Assembly (NCBI GenBank): GCA_965613025.1
Contig: CBFDUE010000003.1
Location: 16,141-80,140, forward strand
Source: CAYTXJ01 sp965613025
GTDB lineage: Bacteria > Desulfobacterota > DSM-4660 > Desulfatiglandales > JALVMZ01
Length of the DNA stretch: 64,000 nucleotides
Direction of reading: 5' to 3'
The notes under the pieces: model-generated
Seen by the model: only the letters and a program-made list of their open reading frames with translations
Databases searched by the model: none
Told to the model about the DNA's origin: nothing
Program-made: the position numbers and the translations under genes
Shown here: one piece after another, positions 60,113-64,000 of the stretch
Position numbering within the stretch: the first letter of the stretch is position 1
Layout: every line of letters begins with the position of its first letter

Positions 60113-62173
60113 ATGAAAAGATGTCATATTCTCATCTTATTAATATTTATAACATTGTCTTCAATCGATTCCCATAATACCTCTGCATCTGATGAACCAT
60201 TTATCTCTCCCAATAACTGGGGCATAACAGGTCTAATGGATATTCCTACTGCAAGGTTTCTTAAAGAGAATCATGCAAGGATCGGGCTAAGTCAGATATA
60301 TCCTTACAGATACTATTATGGAACCATAGGTATATTTGATGGAGTGGAGATTTCAGGAAGACTAACTGAAGTGTTGGATTCCGTTATAACCACTCCAGGG
60401 TGGGAGGAATATGGGAATTACAAGGACAAAGCAGTTGGAATGAAACTGCGAATCTTAAATGAGTCAAAATATCTTCCATCCTTTGCACTGGGTATCATGG
60501 ACCCCCATGGAACAAGGCTCTATGCAGGGCAATATCTGGTATTGAGTAAACAGATCTATCCTTTTGATCTTACAATAGGCATGGGAAATGGAAGGTTTGG
60601 AAAGAGGCCTCTTCCTTCATCCGAAGAGCGATTCAAGTTAGAGATCTTAGAAGACTTTAATGGATGGTTGGATGATTCCAATATATTTTGGGGAATTCAG
60701 TTTTCTCCAACTGAGAACTTTTCCTTTATTCTGGAGCGAAGCCCTATAGAATACCATGTCCAGACTACTGATCCTGCAAAGCGTTTCCATTTTCAGGAAC
60801 CTGTGCCATCCCACTATAACCTGGGCTTCAAAGTGAATCTCTGGAATTGGGCTGAAATTGTTGCAAGTTATCAGAGGGGAGATACATTTGGAATAAATCT
60901 AAGTGTTCCTTTTGAAATAGGAAAGCCCATGATCCCCATATTTGATCCTCCATATAGGGAACCTGCTGGATTTAGGAGTCTTTCCCCATATTTCAGGATC
61001 ATGCAGGCACTATCCTTTTCGGGTTTTTATAATATTGGATGTGACCTAAGAGAAAAGACCCTTACAATTGATCTTGAAAATGGAAAATATTTTTATGACA
61101 CAAAGGCTCTCGAAGTGATCCTTAAGACCATCTATCCCATGATTCCATCTCAAGTTGAAGATATTAATATTATTTTTAAAGATAGCGATCTACCCCTTTT
61201 CTCTTTTCATTTTAAAAGGGAGGATCTTTTAAACTACGTAAAGAAGCAGTATACAAGGGAAGAATTCTATTCAGTATCTGAACTTAAGACCTCATATAGC
61301 CATATTCCACTAAATAGGAAGCAATTTAGCCCTAAGATCGTGTTTGGCTATAAGCCACAGTGGGAACTCTTTTTAAATGATCCATCAGGTTTTTGGAAGG
61401 GGAAGGTAGGGCTTTCCCTTTGGGGACAGAGCAGAGTCTGGAAAGGGGGATCAATTGTAGCCGGTATCGGAATCTACCCCTTTTCAAATATATCCACTAT
61501 AAATGAACCCCTCTCTATTCCCGTTAGAACAGATATCGTAGACTATATTGATAACAAAGTATTCCTGGAAAGAATGTTTCTAAGACATCTATGGAGAATA
61601 CCAGATAGCAATATCTTTACAAGATTAGGAGCAGGCATACTTGAGATACAATATGCAGGATTAGACGCAGAGGTAGGAAGTGCCTTTTTAGATGGACTGA
61701 TTCTGCTTGGACTCAATTCCTCCATAACAAAGAAGAGGGATCCAGACAACCCCTTTGGGTTAAGAGAAGATGCAAAGGATCTCTACTGGACAAGCTTTCT
61801 AAAGAGCAGGATAAATCTACCACTAAGGAGGCTTTCCTTGGATATAAAGTTAGGAAGATTCCTTGCAGGTGATGAGGGAATTAGATTTGAAATATCTAAG
61901 GATATTAAGGGAGTAAAGCTGTCTGCCTGGTATAGCTTCACAGATACCTCGGTCTTTGAAGATCCATATAATAGAGACTATCATGACAAAGGAATAGCGG
62001 TTTCTATACCTATAAGGCTCTTTAAAGGAACAGATTCCAGGGCAGCCTATGAACACAGAATCTCTCCTTGGACGAGGGATGTGGCCCAAGATATCAGCCA
62101 TTTTACAGATCTATTTGATATGATTGAAAGAGGATCAAAATTTTTTCTTGACAATACCTTTTACATGAAATAA
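60113..62173 (+). CDS. YjbH-like outer-membrane exopolysaccharide export/assembly protein
   Basis: 686 aa. Signal peptide about 1-28. YjbH landmarks begin immediately after: NNWGITGLMDIPTARFLKEN, YRYYYGTIGIFDGVEISGRL. The rest is rich in aromatic beta-strand segments, compatible with an outer-membrane barrel. ATG 60113 starts the signal peptide; an earlier in-frame TTG at 60074 is not favoured. In E. coli YjbH works with YjbE, F and G in polysaccharide production. The next gene may be a YjbE-like partner. Confidence 0.85.
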   Translation: MKRCHILILLIFITLSSIDSHNTSASDEPFISPNNWGITGLMDIPTARFLKENHARIGLSQIYPYRYYYGTIGIFDGVEISGRLTEVLDSVITTPGWEEYGNYKDKAVGMKLRILNESKYLPSFALGIMDPHGTRLYAGQYLVLSKQIYPFDLTIGMGNGRFGKRPLPSSEERFKLEILEDFNGWLDDSNIFWGIQFSPTENFSFILERSPIEYHVQTTDPAKRFHFQEPVPSHYNLGFKVNLWNWAEIVASYQRGDTFGINLSVPFEIGKPMIPIFDPPYREPAGFRSLSPYFRIMQALSFSGFYNIGCDLREKTLTIDLENGKYFYDTKALEVILKTIYPMIPSQVEDINIIFKDSDLPLFSFHFKREDLLNYVKKQYTREEFYSVSELKTSYSHIPLNRKQFSPKIVFGYKPQWELFLNDPSGFWKGKVGLSLWGQSRVWKGGSIVAGIGIYPFSNISTINEPLSIPVRTDIVDYIDNKVFLERMFLRHLWRIPDSNIFTRLGAGILEIQYAGLDAEVGSAFLDGLILLGLNSSITKKRDPDNPFGLREDAKDLYWTSFLKSRINLPLRRLSLDIKLGRFLAGDEGIRFEISKDIKGVKLSAWYSFTDTSVFEDPYNRDYHDKGIAVSIPIRLFKGTDSRAAYEHRISPWTRDVAQDISHFTDLFDMIERGSKFFLDNTFYMK

Positions 62174-62204
62174 GGATATTTCAACCGAAAAAGAGGAGGG
62201 AATT

Positions 62205-62999
62205 ATGAAGAAGAGATTAATTATTGTGATCCTATTTTTGGGAGCTATCTCTTTTGTTTTTAATATAAGCTTTACAAATCAAATCTTTGCTGCAGAGGCA
62301 GCAGCTCCAGCAGGAGCTAAGGCAGCAGGTGCAAAAGCAGGAACAGCTACCACTGCGGGAGTCTCTGCTGGTACCATTGCGGCTATTACAGTTGCAGCTG
62401 CAGCAATTGCAGCCATTGCAGTAGCAGCCGGTGGAGAAGGTGGAGCGGCTGTTATTACTCCAGCCCCAGCCCCTACCCCTTCAGAGACAGTTGAAAATTT
62501 CATGAAGACAGTGGATGAAGATACTGAACAGGCCGCAAGTCTATTGGTTCAAACTCTGGATGAAAGTAAGGTATCCCTATTAGCAGAGGCAATAGATCAG
62601 ATGACATGGGATCAATGGCAGGAATTTACTCAGGCCTTAGCTCAGGTTCAAGATGTATCAGAGCTTCAAGGACTTACAGCAATTGATGCATTAAAGACTT
62701 TCTTGGATAATATAAAATCCACAAATCCTGATCTCTATTCCATATTAGTAGAGTTTTTAAAAAGTCTTACATCTAATGACCAGTTAAATAGAACTGTGGC
62801 CTTGGTGCAATCTATAGAAAGTGAAGATGAATTTAATGCCACAAAGACCTTCATGGCGCAGGTCAAGGAAAATTATCAAGAGACAGTTGAGACATATCTG
62901 ACCCAATTGCACCCTGGATATGAAGTCACATTTACAACCAAACATATAGGTGGTGGAGAATATGTAACGGTAGTTCATTTAACTGCGATACACCATTAA
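62205..62999 (+). CDS. Secreted Ala/Gly-rich protein, possibly YjbE-like N-terminus plus helical domain
   Basis: 264 aa. A signal peptide (about 1-30, ending IFAAEA) precedes a low-complexity Ala/Gly/Thr tract (about 30-95; GTIAAITVAAAAIAAIAVAA). This tract recalls YjbE, the small partner of YjbH. A helical domain of about 160 residues follows (NFMKTVDEDTEQAASLLVQT). It lies 31 bp after yjbH-like and ends at a strong terminator. YjbE kinship is weak inference from composition and context. Confidence 0.65.
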   Translation: MKKRLIIVILFLGAISFVFNISFTNQIFAAEAAAPAGAKAAGAKAGTATTAGVSAGTIAAITVAAAAIAAIAVAAGGEGGAAVITPAPAPTPSETVENFMKTVDEDTEQAASLLVQTLDESKVSLLAEAIDQMTWDQWQEFTQALAQVQDVSELQGLTAIDALKTFLDNIKSTNPDLYSILVEFLKSLTSNDQLNRTVALVQSIESEDEFNATKTFMAQVKENYQETVETYLTQLHPGYEVTFTTKHIGGGEYVTVVHLTAIHH

Positions 63000-63018
63000 T
63001 TTTATACTCAATTTCAAG

Positions 63019-63051
63019 AAAAAGGGAGGAGAAAGATTTTCCTCCCTTTTT
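63019..63051 (+). terminator. Intrinsic terminator after the YjbH-like pair
   Basis: AAAAAGGGAGGA pairs with TCCTCCCTTTTT around a 9-nt loop, then T-rich DNA. Confidence 0.88.
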
Positions 63052-63072
63052 TATTTTATAGGGGGTAAATGA

Positions 63073-63579
63073 ATGAATATGAGAAAAAGATTAATAGTTT
63101 TTTTAGCTCTTATTTTCCTTTTAGTCCTTATAATTCACATAAATTATACTAATTCTAAAGAAGATGAAAAGATAGAAGTTATAGATACCGTGGAATCCTT
63201 CTTTAAAAATCTTAAAGATAAAGATTTTAAAGGTGTTTGGAGCCTTCTTACCAGGAAGTCAAAAGGACGTATAATAAAAGATGTCTATAAAGAGATAAAG
63301 AATACAGGGGAAAAGATATCTATGCAGGAGATCAGAACAGACTTTGATAACTGCGGAAAGATCTGTCGCTCATACTGGGAAGGCTTTCTTTCCACCTTCG
63401 AACCAAAGATGGTGCTTGAAGAGAGTGAATGGAGGATTGGTAAGATAAAAAAAGATAAAGCAGAACTAATTATACACTACAAAGATTCTGAAAGACCCGC
63501 AAAAATAAAGCTCTATAAAGAAGAGGGCGATTGGAAACTGGGTCTAGTTGAAACATTCTGGGCTCGTATGAGAAGATAA
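63073..63579 (+). CDS. Membrane-anchored hypothetical protein, NTF2/DUF4878-like
   Basis: 168 aa. One N-terminal hydrophobic helix (about 5-24; LIVFLALIFLLVLIIHI) precedes a periplasmic domain. The segment EVIDTVESFFKNLKDKDFKG followed by VWSLLT resembles NTF2-like DUF4878 lipoprotein domains, though no lipobox is seen. Two cysteines close together (DNCGKICRSYW) could form a disulfide. Function unknown. Confidence 0.6.
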   Translation: MNMRKRLIVFLALIFLLVLIIHINYTNSKEDEKIEVIDTVESFFKNLKDKDFKGVWSLLTRKSKGRIIKDVYKEIKNTGEKISMQEIRTDFDNCGKICRSYWEGFLSTFEPKMVLEESEWRIGKIKKDKAELIIHYKDSERPAKIKLYKEEGDWKLGLVETFWARMRR

Positions 63580-63610
63580 GATAATTTCCATTTTGGGGAA
63601 CACAGGTTAA

Positions 63611-64000
63611 TTATTTTATGAAATTGATTATGGTAATAAGAGTGGATACAAAGGCAAATCCTATTCCAATAGACCACTGAAGGAATATGAACCTCTTATC
63701 CATCATTTCAAATCTCTTATCGATAGCTTCGAATCTCTTATCAACAGCTTCGAATCTCTTATTCATGCTCTCAAATCGATCATCCATAGCTTCGAATCTT
63801 GCATTCATTTCATTGTGAAGTGCCTCTAATCTCTTTTCGCTGGCCTCAGTTCTGATATTTATCTCTCTGTGTATAGCTTCCAGTCTCTTTTCGCTGGCTT
63901 CAAATCTTGCATTCATTTCTCTGTGTATAGCTTCCAGTCTCTTTTCGCTGGCTTCAAATCTTGCATTCATTTCTCTGTGTATAGCTTCCAGTCTCTTTTC
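63611..64000 (-). CDS. Repetitive coiled-coil membrane protein (5' end outside window)
   Basis: At least 129 aa, open at the window edge on the minus strand. An 18-residue unit (EKRLEAIHREMNARFEAS) repeats at least three times. It passes into 7-residue repeats (RFEAVDK, RFEAIDK, RFEMMDK) and then one C-terminal transmembrane helix (about the last 26 residues; LQWSIGIGFAFVSTLITII). This suggests a long rod tethered to the membrane by its C-terminus. Function unknown. Confidence 0.75.
   Translation of the reverse strand, partial: EKRLEAIHREMNARFEASEKRLEAIHREMNARFEASEKRLEAIHREINIRTEASEKRLEALHNEMNARFEAMDDRFESMNKRFEAVDKRFEAIDKRFEMMDKRFIFLQWSIGIGFAFVSTLITIINFIK
63830..64000 (-). repeat. 54-bp tandem repeat coding for the coiled coil
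   Basis: Units of 54 bp starting CTCTTTTCGCTGGC follow one another at about 63830, 63884 and 63938. The last two are identical over the visible part and the first is more diverged. The array runs past the window end, so copy number is unknown. Confidence 0.8.

Noticed and set aside
62279..62503. Ala/Pro-rich open frame on the minus strand opposite the YjbE-like tract
   Set aside because: It is a shadow of the low-complexity Ala/Gly codons on the plus strand, with no ribosome site.
63830..64000. Possible CRISPR array
   Set aside because: The units are contiguous 54-bp repeats with no spacers and they encode a continuous coiled coil.
1..64000. tRNA, rRNA or riboswitch genes
   Set aside because: I looked through the intergenic stretches, which are nearly all under 210 bp, and saw no cloverleaf, rRNA or known riboswitch core. 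A tRNAscan or Infernal run would be decisive.

Overview
The window looks like a chromosomal segment of a thermophilic, Gram-negative sulfate reducer, most likely in the Desulfobacterota/Thermodesulfobacteriota. The evidence is a complete dsrMKJOP locus, a periplasmic-type [NiFe] hydrogenase with its own tetraheme cytochrome c3, a full Tol-Pal system with outer-membrane lipoproteins, AT-rich DNA with heavy AGA/AGG and ATA codon use, and two solute pathways typical of thermophiles (di-myo-inositol phosphate and a glucosyl/mannosyl-glycerate type). The species call is inference; no rRNA is present.

Layout. 1-7.2 kb (+): end of mfd, a SurA-like chaperone, a RodZ-like protein, tyrS, rpoH, a TPR lipoprotein and a LolB-like lipoprotein whose frame is broken at a T9 tract. 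7.2-10.5 kb (-): moaA, an OB-HD nuclease, a class II aldolase. 10.5-15.6 kb: two small hypotheticals, ppiD, a small orphan, a diadenylate cyclase and three Hsp20 genes around a divergent promoter pair. 15.6-20 kb (+): inositol-1-phosphate synthase, bifunctional IPCT/DIPPS, an HD-fold protein and a NamZ-like (DUF1343) protein. 20.5-22.8 kb: a ClC-CBS channel. 22.8-31.8 kb (-): moeA, a moeA-PBP fusion, a 57-aa gene, mobB, then tolQ-tolR-tolA-tolB-pal-cpoB.

32.6-36.5 kb (+): hydrogenase small and large subunits, maturation protease, hypC, cytochrome c3. 36.7-42.6 kb (-): ferredoxin, then rsbRD-like, dsrM, dsrK, dsrJ, dsrO, dsrP. 42.7-50.1 kb (-): an operon for the oxaloacetate-malate-fumarate-succinate segment (pycB-like, mdh, fumarase, frdC, frdA, frdB). 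50.2-51.5 kb (-): a secreted DJ-1/PfpI protein and a TrpF-like barrel. 51.6-55.2 kb (+): rlmE, yebC, ruvC, ruvA, ruvB. 55.3-60 kb (+): a glycerate-solute cluster (GpgS-like transferase, MpgP-like phosphatase, a second transferase), DUF3786 and WbqC-like genes. 60-63.6 kb (+): a YjbH-like outer-membrane protein and an Ala-rich secreted partner. The window ends in a repetitive coiled-coil membrane protein (-).

The main discovery is a small non-autonomous mobile element (MITE) present three times (20345-20496, 23548-23700, 52207-52326). It has 10-bp terminal inverted repeats, and two copies have perfect 6-bp target duplications. The middle copy sits inside the signal-peptide coding region of cpoB. 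Element plus duplication add exactly 159 bp (53 codons), so the frame stays open, and removing them restores a classical lipoprotein signal peptide. Other points of interest are an HD-fold gene in the inositol-solute operon that may supply the unassigned phosphatase step, a second solute cluster 37 kb away, an overlooked 57-aa gene ending in CQLGCF, and a probable YjbE-like partner for YjbH.
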